Below, in pieces: positions 33,849 through 43,162 of a stretch of DNA of 64,000 nucleotides. The position numbers and the translations under genes were made by a program. The notes under the pieces were generated by a model, which worked only from the letters and a program-made list of their open reading frames with translations, did not search any database and was not told the DNA's origin. The stretch comes from UBA4417 sp031550085 (lineage in GTDB: Bacteria; Bacteroidota; Bacteroidia; Bacteroidales; UBA4417): the NCBI GenBank assembly GCA_031550085.1, contig JAVBOY010000018.1:51375-115374 (forward strand). Reading direction: 5' to 3'. The first letter of the stretch is position 1, and every line of letters begins with the position of its first letter.

Positions 33849-35354
33849 TTATTTTAAGAACGTGATATCTAAATCATCGATGTAAACCGTGTTTTGAGTG
33901 GGATTGTAAACGTAAACCTTTAGAATCGGATTTTTACCCGCCACATGATCGGGTAAGGTGAAAGTGTGTTCAAATAGATCCCATTTGCTGGTAGTAAATG
34001 GTTTCTCTATAAAGTGTGCATAAAAAATTTGGTCGTTGCCACAGTCGAGCGCCAACGAAATATCTTTATCCAGATTTTCTGCCCAGTAACGTAACGAGAC
34101 GTGGACGCTACCCAAACAGGTATCGGGAATATGGCGGGCTGTTTTCTCGAAGGTAATGCTGTAAGGAGATTCTTTGCCTGTTTTCGATGATTTTTTACCC
34201 GAAAATGCTTTTTCGCCGGTAATCGAGGGGCCCTTGGATTCAGCTACATCATCATCGCAATTGTAAAAATAATGATTTGATTGGGTTTCAAAATTGTACG
34301 TAACTTCTGTGTATTTCTCCGGGTAAAACGCTTTCAATGCATTGGCCACATTTTTTGCAATGGCAATCCGCCCGTGCTCCATATAATGCTCGGTGGTCCA
34401 GTTTTGGTCGATGTAATCCACATCATGTACAGCTTCCAAATTATCAACCACAACTACTCCTTTGCGCGTGTAGTAGTTTACCAACAAATCACGGTTTTGG
34501 CGCATCAGCCAGGTCAGCTCGTTACCTACTAGTTCTTGCCCGCGTTCCGTATTTTCAGCTAATAAATTAAAAACTAATTTCCAACCGCGTTTTCTGGCGA
34601 TTTTCACAATTTCGTTAAAATCTTTAATGCGCGGATTGCTTATAGTGTCAATTTGAAAAGCATAGGATTTGACATAATGGCAGGCTAAAGTTGTTAAATC
34701 ATCGTTGCGTTGTCCGTCTTTATCAGTGATTCCTTTTTGTGCGATGGCGTAATCCCAGGCATTTACATTGGTGTAAGGAAATGAATGCGGAAATTTCAGT
34801 TCAGTATGCCCCCAATCATAAAGTCGCTTTTTGTCGCGTTCTTTTTCCGTTTTTTTGTCATACCCTTTGAACGATAAGATAAAACGATTGTAAAGCGGAC
34901 ATTTTGTGCGAAGCAATACGGTACTCTTTTGCAATGCCGTTTCCAGTTTTGAGTTAATCCAATCAGCCCCAAACGAACGAAGGTTCAGCGTAACAATGAC
35001 AACTTTCACATTGGTATCGTTTTCGGGAACTTGTTTCAGCAGCACCTTGAAGATACCTGCATGAGCAGCATTTTTATCGATTCTACCCACACGCAGATCA
35101 GGATAATAACCGGCAATAAATTGACTGATGGACTCTTTGTATAGGTCATTTGCCCCTTTCGAAGCATTGGATGATTCTGCCAAATATAAAATATCACTCT
35201 TATATTGCACATCGCGTACCAAATTTATGATCTCGCTATGTTCCTGCAAGTCTTTTTCCCAAAAGAATTTGACATAAATAAAGTTGAATACGACTAACAA
35301 AGCCGCCAGCAGTAAAACTCTAAATCCAATTTTTACTATATCTTTTTGCTTCAT
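33849..35354 (-). CDS. membrane-anchored SGNH-hydrolase-like protein paired with MBOAT
   Basis: The 501-residue protein has one N-terminal membrane segment (residues about 9-30). Its body resembles SGNH/DltD-AlgX-like partners of MBOAT acyltransferases: YLAESSNAS may be the Ser block, VVIVTLNLRSFGADW the next, and TEHYMEHGRIAIA the His block. The last 150 residues look like a separate jelly-roll (SITFEKTARHI to YIDDLDITFLK), perhaps carbohydrate binding. The gene begins 12 bp after the MBOAT gene on the same strand, so the two form an operon. Its role is probably to complete acyl transfer to a secreted polymer; the family is not firmly recognised and the polymer is unknown. Confidence 0.6.
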   Translation of the reverse strand: MKQKDIVKIGFRVLLLAALLVVFNFIYVKFFWEKDLQEHSEIINLVRDVQYKSDILYLAESSNASKGANDLYKESISQFIAGYYPDLRVGRIDKNAAHAGIFKVLLKQVPENDTNVKVVIVTLNLRSFGADWINSKLETALQKSTVLLRTKCPLYNRFILSFKGYDKKTEKERDKKRLYDWGHTELKFPHSFPYTNVNAWDYAIAQKGITDKDGQRNDDLTTLACHYVKSYAFQIDTISNPRIKDFNEIVKIARKRGWKLVFNLLAENTERGQELVGNELTWLMRQNRDLLVNYYTRKGVVVVDNLEAVHDVDYIDQNWTTEHYMEHGRIAIAKNVANALKAFYPEKYTEVTYNFETQSNHYFYNCDDDVAESKGPSITGEKAFSGKKSSKTGKESPYSITFEKTARHIPDTCLGSVHVSLRYWAENLDKDISLALDCGNDQIFYAHFIEKPFTTSKWDLFEHTFTLPDHVAGKNPILKVYVYNPTQNTVYIDDLDITFLK

Positions 35355-35366
35355 AACGATTCCGGA

Positions 35367-36779
35367 TTAAAATTGAAAATAGATAAAGGGAAATGCTTCC
35401 ACACCCGAACATACCAAAATCGAAAAGATTAAAACGGCATAAATAGCCCAACGAACAACGAAAAACTGTTTCCCCGTCCATGTGTCGAATCGTTTATTGT
35501 AAAGCACAAAATCGCTCAGGATCAACAATCCTACAAAAATCCAGTATTTGATGGGCACTTGCAATGATTCGCCCGCATGGATGTTGGCAAAAATGGATTT
35601 AAAAATGACGGCAACTTCCTGTAAATTTTGACTCCGGAAAAAAATCCAAATCAACGTTACCAACACAAATGTTTTTAGCGAAAGCAACAGATGCAACGGA
35701 GAGTATGGTTTCCCTACTTTGTTGATTTTGAGTGCAATGTTTGCAAAGTGTTCGATTAGGTAGATGATCCCAAAAAGGGCGCCCCAGATCACAAAAGTCC
35801 AATTGGCGCCATGCCAAATACCGCTTACCGTGAATACGACAAAGATGTTGAACGCCCAACGTGATTGTGTGACACGGTTTCCGCCCAGCGGAATATAAAG
35901 ATAGTCGCGAAACCAGGTCGAGAGCGAAATATGCCAACGCTGCCAAAACTCTGCAATGTTTTTGGCCAAATAGGGCGTTTTAAAGTTATCCATCAACCGG
36001 ACTCCCATTAACAAGGCGCTTCCGATAGCCACAAGCGAATATCCCGCAAAGTCGCTATATATTTGGAATGAATACAGGAATAGACCGCTCAAAATGGATT
36101 TGGTGTTGAAACCGGCCGGATCCGCATACAATTTGTCGACATAAACGCAAATATTGTCCGCGACCACCATTTTGATAAACAATCCGAATAAGATTAAGCG
36201 CAACCCATTTTTAATATTTTCCATATCAAACAGGTGCTTGGATTGTAATTGGGGCGCCAAGCGGGCATAACGTTCAATAGGCCCGGCAACCAATTGCGGG
36301 AAATAACAAACATACAACGCAAAATAGCCCAAATGCCGTTCGGCTTTTTGTTTGCCTTGATAAACCTCAATGGTATAACTCAATGACTGGAATGTGTAAA
36401 ACGAAATCCCTACCGGAAGCAGAATAGAGCTGGCTTTTATTCGAGCCGTAAAATGGAATGCTTCGAGCAAATGATCGATATTGATAAACACAAAGTTGGA
36501 ATACTTAAAATAAAACAGCAAGCCCAAATTGGCCGCTAAACTCACCAACAAGTATCTGCGCCGCTTCTTCTTTTCAGTTTGCCGTTCAATAATAAGTGCC
36601 ATGGTGTAGTCGACGATGGTGGAACCCATGATGAGTAACACGTACTCGAATTTCCAACACATGTAGAAAAAGTAGCTTGCGGCCAACAATAGCATCCACC
36701 GGAACCGAAACGGCAAAAGGTAATATGCCAGAATGACCAATGGCAGGAAAATGATGTAGTCAATGGTGTTAAAAAGCAT
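35367..36779 (-). CDS. MBOAT family membrane-bound O-acyltransferase
   Basis: The 470-residue protein has about ten hydrophobic segments and matches the DltB/AlgI branch: NTIDYIIFLPLVILAYYLLP at the start, then YFPQLVAGPIERY, WQRWHISLSTWFRDYLYIPLGGNR, and SGIWHGANWTFVIWG with the invariant catalytic His. These enzymes pass acyl groups, often acetyl, through the membrane to extracellular polysaccharides or teichoic-type polymers. It is co-transcribed with the downstream SGNH-like gene. There is no alginate or D-alanylation cluster around it. Confidence 0.93.
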   Translation of the reverse strand: MLFNTIDYIIFLPLVILAYYLLPFRFRWMLLLAASYFFYMCWKFEYVLLIMGSTIVDYTMALIIERQTEKKKRRRYLLVSLAANLGLLFYFKYSNFVFINIDHLLEAFHFTARIKASSILLPVGISFYTFQSLSYTIEVYQGKQKAERHLGYFALYVCYFPQLVAGPIERYARLAPQLQSKHLFDMENIKNGLRLILFGLFIKMVVADNICVYVDKLYADPAGFNTKSILSGLFLYSFQIYSDFAGYSLVAIGSALLMGVRLMDNFKTPYLAKNIAEFWQRWHISLSTWFRDYLYIPLGGNRVTQSRWAFNIFVVFTVSGIWHGANWTFVIWGALFGIIYLIEHFANIALKINKVGKPYSPLHLLLSLKTFVLVTLIWIFFRSQNLQEVAVIFKSIFANIHAGESLQVPIKYWIFVGLLILSDFVLYNKRFDTWTGKQFFVVRWAIYAVLIFSILVCSGVEAFPFIYFQF

Positions 36780-36833
36780 TGATGATCGTTATTTTATGTA
36801 AGTCATAAAAGGGCGTATTCGCAGAAAAGCGAG

Positions 36834-36841
36834 CAAAAATA
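36834..36841 (-). promoter_or_regulatory. -7 promoter element for the MBOAT-SGNH operon
   Basis: TATTTTTG on the minus strand fits TAnnTTTG, 54 bp before the MBOAT ATG. Confidence 0.45.
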
Positions 36842-36968
36842 ACCAAAATTTTTTAACACGGAAATTTGAATGCCTCCTGCTTAAGTTTAAGTATGGGAGA
36901 AATTTTTTTTCGGCTGTGGTATTTTTTGTTTTTGCCAAATATCGAACATCTTTGTTTATCTTTTTTCC

Positions 36969-36976
36969 TATTTTTG
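36969..36976 (+). promoter_or_regulatory. -7 promoter element for the GH31 gene
   Basis: TATTTTTG fits TAnnTTTG, with a leader of about 78 bases to the ATG at 37059. A TTTG at 36951 is too close (14 bp) to be a standard -33 box. Confidence 0.45.
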
Positions 36977-37058
36977 TTTTACTGACTTTCAACCATTGGC
37001 TCTTTTTCAGTTCGTAGGAGAAAAACAGCCGTTAAAAATCTTACTAAAACAATTTACC

Positions 37059-39845
37059 ATGAAAAGTTTTGGAATTCGTATAAGCTTGATCATTTCGTTT
37101 TTTATTTTTTATTTTTCGCTTCCGGCTCAAATTGCCTGGATTGAACCTGTAAATGCCACACAAAACGATACGGTTACCGTTTTCTACAATGCCGCTGCGG
37201 GAAATCAAACTTTAAAAGATTACAGCGGAACAGTTTATTTGCATACCGGAATTATCTCGACCCGCAGTTTGGACGGACACGATTGGAAATACGTGGTGGG
37301 AAACTGGGGAACCGACGATGTCGCCGTTCGTATGATGCGGGTAAAGCCCAACTTATACTCGCTCCGGGTTCATGTGGCCTCGTTTTACAATTTAAAGCCC
37401 GAAGACAAAGCGTTGCAACTGGCTTTTGTGTTTCGGAACGAAGCCGGGACGGTTGTTGGGAAAACCAAAGACAACGAAGATATTTTAGTACCCATCAACG
37501 GATATATTCCGCCAAAAATAACAGAAATCCAGCGGACATTTGACACACGTAAGCTAACGGACTTAAAGCAAATTGCTAACGGCTGGCAATGTACAACCAA
37601 CGATGGAATTGTTACGATTCGTCCGTTTTCTGATGATGTAGTGGAAGTGGTTTGGTTAAAAAACGAATCCGACCGGCCTCAAGCTTCACACGCAGTAGTA
37701 GTTTTGCCCCAATCCGTTCAGACACAAACCAAGCAAACGCCCAGCGGATACGAACTGCAATCGGGCAATGTAAAAATTGTAGTTGGTAAATCGCCTTTTC
37801 GCCTGGCCTTTTATCGTGGAGGAAAATTGTTATTGGAGGAAGCAGAAGGATTTTACCATAAAACGGACAACTCTGGGGTCCGTTTTAAAATGCAAAAATC
37901 CGAACGCATTTATGGTTTGGGCGAACGCGCTGTTTCCATCGACCGGCGCGGATATCGTGTGCCGTTGTATAACCGCCCGTTTTATGGATATGAAATGGGC
38001 GCTTTGATGCTCAATTATTCGGTTCCCATGACTTTATCAAACCGTGAGTATGCGGTACTGTTTGATAATCCGCAAAAAGGGTATGCCGACGTAGGAAAAA
38101 CCGAATCCGACATTTTGGAATGGGGAACAATGGGCGGAACACTCCGTTATTATGTCGTTTCCGGTAACAATTGGGCCGGAATTATGAAAAACTATACCGC
38201 ATTAACAGGACATCAGAACTTGCCGCCGCGCTGGGCTTTCGGAAATCTGATGAGCCGTATGGCTTACCGGACACAAAAGGAAACAGACAGCATTGTAAAC
38301 CTGATGATCCAAAAAAACTTTCCGGTTGATGCGGTGATTATCGATTTTTATTGGTTTGGCGACAGCATTAAGGGACATTTGGGGCGTTTGGACTGGTATC
38401 GGAAGTCCTGGCCGCAACCCGAACAAATGATTGCCGATTTTAAAAATAAAGGAATAAAAACGATTTTGATTACCGAGCCTTACATTATCGACACTATGCC
38501 GACTTACAAAGACGCTCTGGCTCACGATATTTTTGTCAAAGACAGTTTAGGAAGGCCTTATTTGGATAAACAGTTTTATTTTGGAAATGGCAGCTTGATC
38601 GATATTTTCAAACCTGAGGCACAGGATTGGTTTTGGGAGAAATATAACAAGCAGATTAAAATCGGCGTGGCTTCCTGGTGGGGTGATTTGGGCGAACCTG
38701 AAAGCCATCCTGAAGATATTCACCATGTGAACGGTAAGGCGAATGAAGTGCACAACATTTACGGTCATTATTGGGCCAAAATGGTATTCGAAAAATATGC
38801 CGAACATTACCCGCAGCAACGGTTGTTCAGTTTGATGCGGGCCGGATTTGCCGGTACGCAGCGCTACAACATTTTCCCTTGGACGGGCGATGTGGGACGC
38901 GGTTGGAGTTCGCTCGAAGCACAACCGCCTTTACTGCTTTCGATGAGCATGAATGGCTTGGGCTACATTCACAGCGATGCCGGCGGTTTTGCACAGGGTG
39001 TGAAAGATCCCGAATTGTACACACGCTGGCTGCAATTTGCTTGTTTCACGCCTGTTTTGCGTCCGCATGGATCGGACATCCCCAGTGAACCGGTTTTTTG
39101 GGATGAACAAACGCAAAATATTGTGCGCAATTATATGAATTTCCGATACAAAATGTTGCCGTACAATTATTCCATTGCGTACGAAAACTCACAAAACGGC
39201 ACTCCCTTAATGCGTCCCTTGTATTTTCACCATCCCAATGACACCATCGCACAACGTATCGGCGATGAGTATTACTGGGGCGAAAATATGCTGGTTGCTC
39301 CGGTTTATAAAAAGGGACAAACGACCCGGAAGGTTTATTTGCCGCAAGGGAATTGGTATGATGGGACAAACAAAAAGTATGAAGGAGGCAAATGGGTGGA
39401 TATTCCGCTGACGATTAAAGAAATTCCGGTGTTTTTTAAAGAAGGCGCTTTTATTCCGTTGGCGGGAAAACCGTTTCGCACGACGGATCAATACGATCCA
39501 ACAGCTTATCATGTGTTTTATTATCCGGCAACCACGCAAACCACATTTACCCAATACGAGGACGACGGCCATACTTATTTGCCCCAAGACCAACGGGCTG
39601 CGGCTTTAATCCGCTACAAAGGCAAAAAAGAAGAAAACAAAATTACGATTTGGCTTGACGCTGAAAAATTGGATGCTTTGGCAAATACGGAAAAGAGCCT
39701 GCAGTTTTCGGTGCTGAATCCAAAAGGAGCTAAATCCGTAATTGTAAATGGACAAAAAGTTACCAACTTTACGAATATTCAGGGTGAAACCTCTTTTGAA
39801 TTAAAGTGGAACGGCATACCGGCAAAAATTGAGATTTTGAATTGA
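37059..39845 (+). CDS. secreted GH31 alpha-glucosidase-family protein
   Basis: From ATG 37059 the 928-residue protein has a signal peptide (about 24 residues, ending LPAQ). An upstream TTG is rejected because the signal would then be internal. An N-terminal beta-sandwich (residues 25-145), like the carbohydrate-binding modules seen in Bacteroidota glycosidases, is followed by a galactose mutarotase-like domain and the GH31 barrel. D543 in ASWWGDLGEPE is the expected nucleophile, and FPWTGDVGRGW contains the likely acid/base Asp. C-terminal beta-domains include a DUF5110-like end. GH31 enzymes cleave alpha-glucosidic or alpha-xylosidic bonds; the GH13 neighbour favours alpha-glucans. Confidence 0.92.
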   Translation: MKSFGIRISLIISFFIFYFSLPAQIAWIEPVNATQNDTVTVFYNAAAGNQTLKDYSGTVYLHTGIISTRSLDGHDWKYVVGNWGTDDVAVRMMRVKPNLYSLRVHVASFYNLKPEDKALQLAFVFRNEAGTVVGKTKDNEDILVPINGYIPPKITEIQRTFDTRKLTDLKQIANGWQCTTNDGIVTIRPFSDDVVEVVWLKNESDRPQASHAVVVLPQSVQTQTKQTPSGYELQSGNVKIVVGKSPFRLAFYRGGKLLLEEAEGFYHKTDNSGVRFKMQKSERIYGLGERAVSIDRRGYRVPLYNRPFYGYEMGALMLNYSVPMTLSNREYAVLFDNPQKGYADVGKTESDILEWGTMGGTLRYYVVSGNNWAGIMKNYTALTGHQNLPPRWAFGNLMSRMAYRTQKETDSIVNLMIQKNFPVDAVIIDFYWFGDSIKGHLGRLDWYRKSWPQPEQMIADFKNKGIKTILITEPYIIDTMPTYKDALAHDIFVKDSLGRPYLDKQFYFGNGSLIDIFKPEAQDWFWEKYNKQIKIGVASWWGDLGEPESHPEDIHHVNGKANEVHNIYGHYWAKMVFEKYAEHYPQQRLFSLMRAGFAGTQRYNIFPWTGDVGRGWSSLEAQPPLLLSMSMNGLGYIHSDAGGFAQGVKDPELYTRWLQFACFTPVLRPHGSDIPSEPVFWDEQTQNIVRNYMNFRYKMLPYNYSIAYENSQNGTPLMRPLYFHHPNDTIAQRIGDEYYWGENMLVAPVYKKGQTTRKVYLPQGNWYDGTNKKYEGGKWVDIPLTIKEIPVFFKEGAFIPLAGKPFRTTDQYDPTAYHVFYYPATTQTTFTQYEDDGHTYLPQDQRAAALIRYKGKKEENKITIWLDAEKLDALANTEKSLQFSVLNPKGAKSVIVNGQKVTNFTNIQGETSFELKWNGIPAKIEILN

Positions 39846-39851
39846 TATAAA

Positions 39852-39892
39852 AAGGAATGAAGCAAAAACACCGTGTTTTTTGCTTCATTCCT
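39852..39892. terminator. bidirectional intrinsic terminator
   Basis: AAGGAATGAAGC with its A-tract pairs with 39874-39892, with one bulged base and a CCG-type loop. It follows the GH31 stop by 6 bp and faces the convergent lepB. Confidence 0.85.
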
Positions 39893-39953
39893 TATTTTAA
39901 TTTCAACGGGTTTAGAAATTATAATGTTCGTATAGGACATAAAAATTTAGTCC

Positions 39954-41462
39954 TTATTTTACAACCCGGAACATTTTGCTCCACCGCAACTTGCCGTCTG
40001 TCCATGACTTTTTGCTGTCTAATGAAAGCCAAACGAAAACGGCTTTTCCCACAACATGATCGATAGGAACAAAACCCCAATAGCGGCTGTCGGCCGAGTT
40101 GTGCCGGTTATCTCCCATCATCCAGTAGTAGTCCATTTTAAAGGTATAGGTGGTTGCTACTTGTCCGTTGATAAGAATTTGCCCGTTTTTTACTTCCAAG
40201 GTATTGTGTTCGTAAGCGGTTATAATTCGCTCGTACAAAGGAAGCGTTTTCAATGTCAGACTAACGGTTGCTCCGGCTTTGGGAATGTATAAAGGGCCGT
40301 AATTATCCGGATTCCAAATATAATTACTGTCGAAGGGGAAGAGATCGGGCCGCCAGTATCCTTTTGAATCTACGTTTTGATGGATGGACTTGACAAACGG
40401 GTTTGTTTCCAATTGTTGGCGCGATTGGCTCGTCAGCGTGAGCAAGTATTGATTGTTTTCTCCTACTTCCAAATCTTCCGTCATATCGAGCTTGTCAAGC
40501 GTTTTCTGATTGAACGAAAAACCGTCTGTGGTTACAACGTACTTGAATTGTGCTCTTTCGGGAAGTTCTTGTTGTTTGCCGTTAACATACACCATTTGGT
40601 CACGGATTTCCAACGTATCGCCCGGCAAAGCAATGCAGCGTTTGATGTAATTCTCGCGCTTGTCAACCGGACGGGACACAATGTCGCCGAAATTTGCTTT
40701 ATCGTTCCAAACGCGTTCCCGCCCGTAAACCCGCAAAAGCGTATAATAACTTACATTCTGCATTTTTAAAGCGACCGTATCCCCATCGGGATAGTTGAAA
40801 ACCACGGCATCGCCGCGTTTTATGGTTGATAAACCGGTAAACCGGTAATAAGGCAATTTGATCCATTCGACATACGATTTTGTAAATTGTGTCAATGGTA
40901 ACGTATGATGGACAAAGGGGAATGCAATGGGCGTTTGCGGAGTCTTGGGCCCATAATCGATTTTGCTTACCACCAGATAATCACCGACCAACAACGATTT
41001 TTCCATGGAAGAGGTAGGAATTACATACAATTCGAATAAAAACATCCGGATGATGTAAGCCGCTCCTACCGCAAACACGATGGCATCAAACCATTCGCGG
41101 CTGACGCTTTTTTTGATTTTAACCCGTTCTTTCGGATTAATATATTTTTCTTTTTGGGATAACCCCAAATAAGGCAAATAAACAATTGGAAAGAAAATAG
41201 CCAATGCTTGAGGCCCGATTTTGGTTTTGTTAAAACACAATGCGGTATAATCAAGCATGAGCAACAACATGAATACATTGAAAAACGGAATCAGTAACAG
41301 CAAATACCACCACCATTTTTTACCGATCACTTTCAGCCAAATCCAATAATTGTAAAAGGGAACCAACGATTTCCATCCTTTTACACCGGCTTTTTCAAAT
41401 ACCCAATAAGCAAGTGCCGGCGCAAACATAAATAAAACAATACAAATAAGCTCAAAAGTCAT
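39954..41462 (-). CDS. lepB: signal peptidase I
   Basis: LepB cleaves signal peptides of exported proteins at the outer face of the inner membrane. The catalytic serine is S152 in IPTSSME and the general base is K274 in YIKRCIALPGD. GDNRHNSADSRYWGFVP is box E. At 502 residues it is much longer than E. coli LepB. It has an N-terminal region with several hydrophobic segments (about 5-100, DUF5684-like) and long insertions between the Ser and Lys boxes and between boxes D and E, as in other Bacteroidota. It is the last gene of the parA-parB-DUF5683-dapB-lepB run. Confidence 0.95.
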   Translation of the reverse strand: MTFELICIVLFMFAPALAYWVFEKAGVKGWKSLVPFYNYWIWLKVIGKKWWWYLLLLIPFFNVFMLLLMLDYTALCFNKTKIGPQALAIFFPIVYLPYLGLSQKEKYINPKERVKIKKSVSREWFDAIVFAVGAAYIIRMFLFELYVIPTSSMEKSLLVGDYLVVSKIDYGPKTPQTPIAFPFVHHTLPLTQFTKSYVEWIKLPYYRFTGLSTIKRGDAVVFNYPDGDTVALKMQNVSYYTLLRVYGRERVWNDKANFGDIVSRPVDKRENYIKRCIALPGDTLEIRDQMVYVNGKQQELPERAQFKYVVTTDGFSFNQKTLDKLDMTEDLEVGENNQYLLTLTSQSRQQLETNPFVKSIHQNVDSKGYWRPDLFPFDSNYIWNPDNYGPLYIPKAGATVSLTLKTLPLYERIITAYEHNTLEVKNGQILINGQVATTYTFKMDYYWMMGDNRHNSADSRYWGFVPIDHVVGKAVFVWLSLDSKKSWTDGKLRWSKMFRVVK

Positions 41463-41675
41463 GGCAAAACGGGTTTTAGTGATATACTGAAAGTGAAGCG
41501 TTTCCGCAATTCTATGTTTTTTTAATATTTCTGATAAAAATGGGTTAAGTCTAATTCATCAAGCATTGGATGCATAAGAAGCTCTCAGGTTACAAATTTA
41601 AAGAATGCAATTTTACCGGAGAAAATTTAATAACTTATTTTTCAGGTAATTATTTTTTGCCGCTGCAAATTTGTT

Positions 41676-42392
41676 TTAACAATTTAACAAATTATTCATC
41701 GTAAAGATGCCCTTTTTGCCTTTTAAAAACTCACCAGCCAGCACGGCTCCCATGGCAAAACCTTTCCGGCTTTTGGCTTCATGGCGGAGTGTCAATTGGT
41801 CGATGCTCGAATCCCATGTGACGGTATGCATTCCAACAACACTGCCTTCGCGTTTTGAAATAATCTCCAGCTGGTTATCGTTTTGAGGATGGGCATTGAT
41901 CCACAACGCTTTTTGATTATTTTTCTTAATAATGTCATCGGCCAGCCGGATCGCTGTTCCGCTGGGAGCATCCACCTTTTGTAAGTGATGCGTTTCCTCG
42001 ATTTTTACATCATAAATCGGATATGAATTCATGAGCCGCGCCAAATGCTTGTTGATTTCAAAAAAGATATTGACGCCGATACTGAAATTCGAGGCATGGA
42101 ACAAAGCTGCGTTTTTCTGTCTGCAGCGTTCGCAAACCTCTTTAAATTCACCATACCAACCGGTGGTTCCCACAACAACCGGAATTTGCACCTCGAAACA
42201 ACGGAAAATATTCGAAATGACAGATTGTGGATTTGAAAATTCAAAGGCCACATCGCAAGTTTTTAACAGAGGATGTTTTCTTTCCCAATCTTCCGGATTA
42301 TCGATGATCAAAACAACCTCGTGGTTTCGCTCTTTCGCCACCATTTCGATTTCTTTCCCCATTTTTCCGTAACCGATGATTGCAATTCTCAT
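41676..42392 (-). CDS. dapB: 4-hydroxy-tetrahydrodipicolinate reductase
   Basis: DapB reduces hydroxy-tetrahydrodipicolinate in lysine and diaminopimelate synthesis, which supplies peptidoglycan precursors. The 238-residue protein has the nucleotide loop IIGYGKMGKEI at residues 5-15, VVGTTGW at 73-79, SNFSIGVN at 101-108, the catalytic ETHHLQKVDAPSGTA (H135/H136, K139) and HEAKSRKGFA at the end. At 238 residues it is about 30 shorter than E. coli DapB, as in relatives. It lies 47 bp after the DUF5683 gene on the same strand. Confidence 0.95.
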   Translation of the reverse strand: MRIAIIGYGKMGKEIEMVAKERNHEVVLIIDNPEDWERKHPLLKTCDVAFEFSNPQSVISNIFRCFEVQIPVVVGTTGWYGEFKEVCERCRQKNAALFHASNFSIGVNIFFEINKHLARLMNSYPIYDVKIEETHHLQKVDAPSGTAIRLADDIIKKNNQKALWINAHPQNDNQLEIISKREGSVVGMHTVTWDSSIDQLTLRHEAKSRKGFAMGAVLAGEFLKGKKGIFTMNNLLNC

Positions 42393-42439
42393 GTGCGTAT
42401 GTTTTAGGGTGTTTGTAAATGGTTATTTCTCGTGTTGGG

Positions 42440-43114
42440 CTAAAAATTGAAGGTGAATGATACGCCGGCATAAGGCCTTGCATTTCCGAATCTGCCGGGT
42501 TGAAACAAAACCGGTTGAACATTTAAAGAAAGATCATCGGTGATGTCGTAGTAAAAAAAGTGCGCATCCACGGCAGCATCCAAGATTTGGATAATATACC
42601 AGGCTCCGGTGATGATGTATGACAATTCCAAATCGTGACGGTAGGAATCGCGAAGTTGCTTTAACTGGTCGGATGTATATACGGTAGCGTATTTATTTGG
42701 CGGAGGGGTGGTCGGATTGGGCGTGAGTTTGTAGCTGTATGCCTCACGGAAAGCGACGTATTCCCGGTTATTGGACACAATGAAATAGGTCATGACCCCA
42801 AAACCGGCATAAACGACGGGAATTTTCCAATATTTTTTGTTGTAGGCCTGTCCCAAACCCGGCAGTAAAGCGCTTTCCAAAGCTGCTTTGTTGGGGGAAT
42901 GCCTTTTTTCGGTAATTGCTGCAGGCGACGTTTTGTCAGCGTTGGACAGAACAATGCTATCGGGTGGAGAAACAGCCTGCTTGGCAACCGTGTCCGTTTG
43001 GCAGAAGGTTTTTGACTGTAAATAGAAAAAAAAGAGCAATAAAAAAAATAAATTCAGCCACTTAAATTTTTTTGCCTGAATTTTTTCGAAAAAAAATGGA
43101 TTCAAATTTTTCAC
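42440..43114 (-). CDS. DUF5683 family membrane protein
   Basis: The 224-residue protein has a hydrophobic N-terminal segment (LNLFFLLLFFFYLQS), possibly a signal peptide cleaved before Gln-Thr-Asp, and a Pro/Ser-rich linker. The DUF5683 core follows: SPNKAALESALLPGLGQAYNKKYWKIPVVYAGFGVMTYFIV. A YSYKLTPNPTTPPPNKYATV loop and a C-terminal beta-like part come after it. The function is unknown. The family commonly lies between parB and cell-envelope genes in Bacteroidota, as it does here. Confidence 0.85.
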   Translation of the reverse strand: MKNLNPFFFEKIQAKKFKWLNLFFLLLFFFYLQSKTFCQTDTVAKQAVSPPDSIVLSNADKTSPAAITEKRHSPNKAALESALLPGLGQAYNKKYWKIPVVYAGFGVMTYFIVSNNREYVAFREAYSYKLTPNPTTPPPNKYATVYTSDQLKQLRDSYRHDLELSYIITGAWYIIQILDAAVDAHFFYYDITDDLSLNVQPVLFQPGRFGNARPYAGVSFTFNF

Positions 43115-43162
43115 GTTTTTTTAGCTCTTCAAGACATGGGAAGACCTGTTTCTAAGATTCAA

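Noticed and set aside
36789..36992. Minus-strand open frame of 67 codons upstream of the MBOAT gene
   Set aside because: Lys-rich low-complexity product covering the promoters of both divergent genes; no recognisable domain.
31988..39845. Starch polysaccharide-utilisation locus
   Set aside because: There is no SusC/SusD pair or SusR-type regulator, and the two glycosidases are interrupted by an opposite-strand acyltransferase operon.
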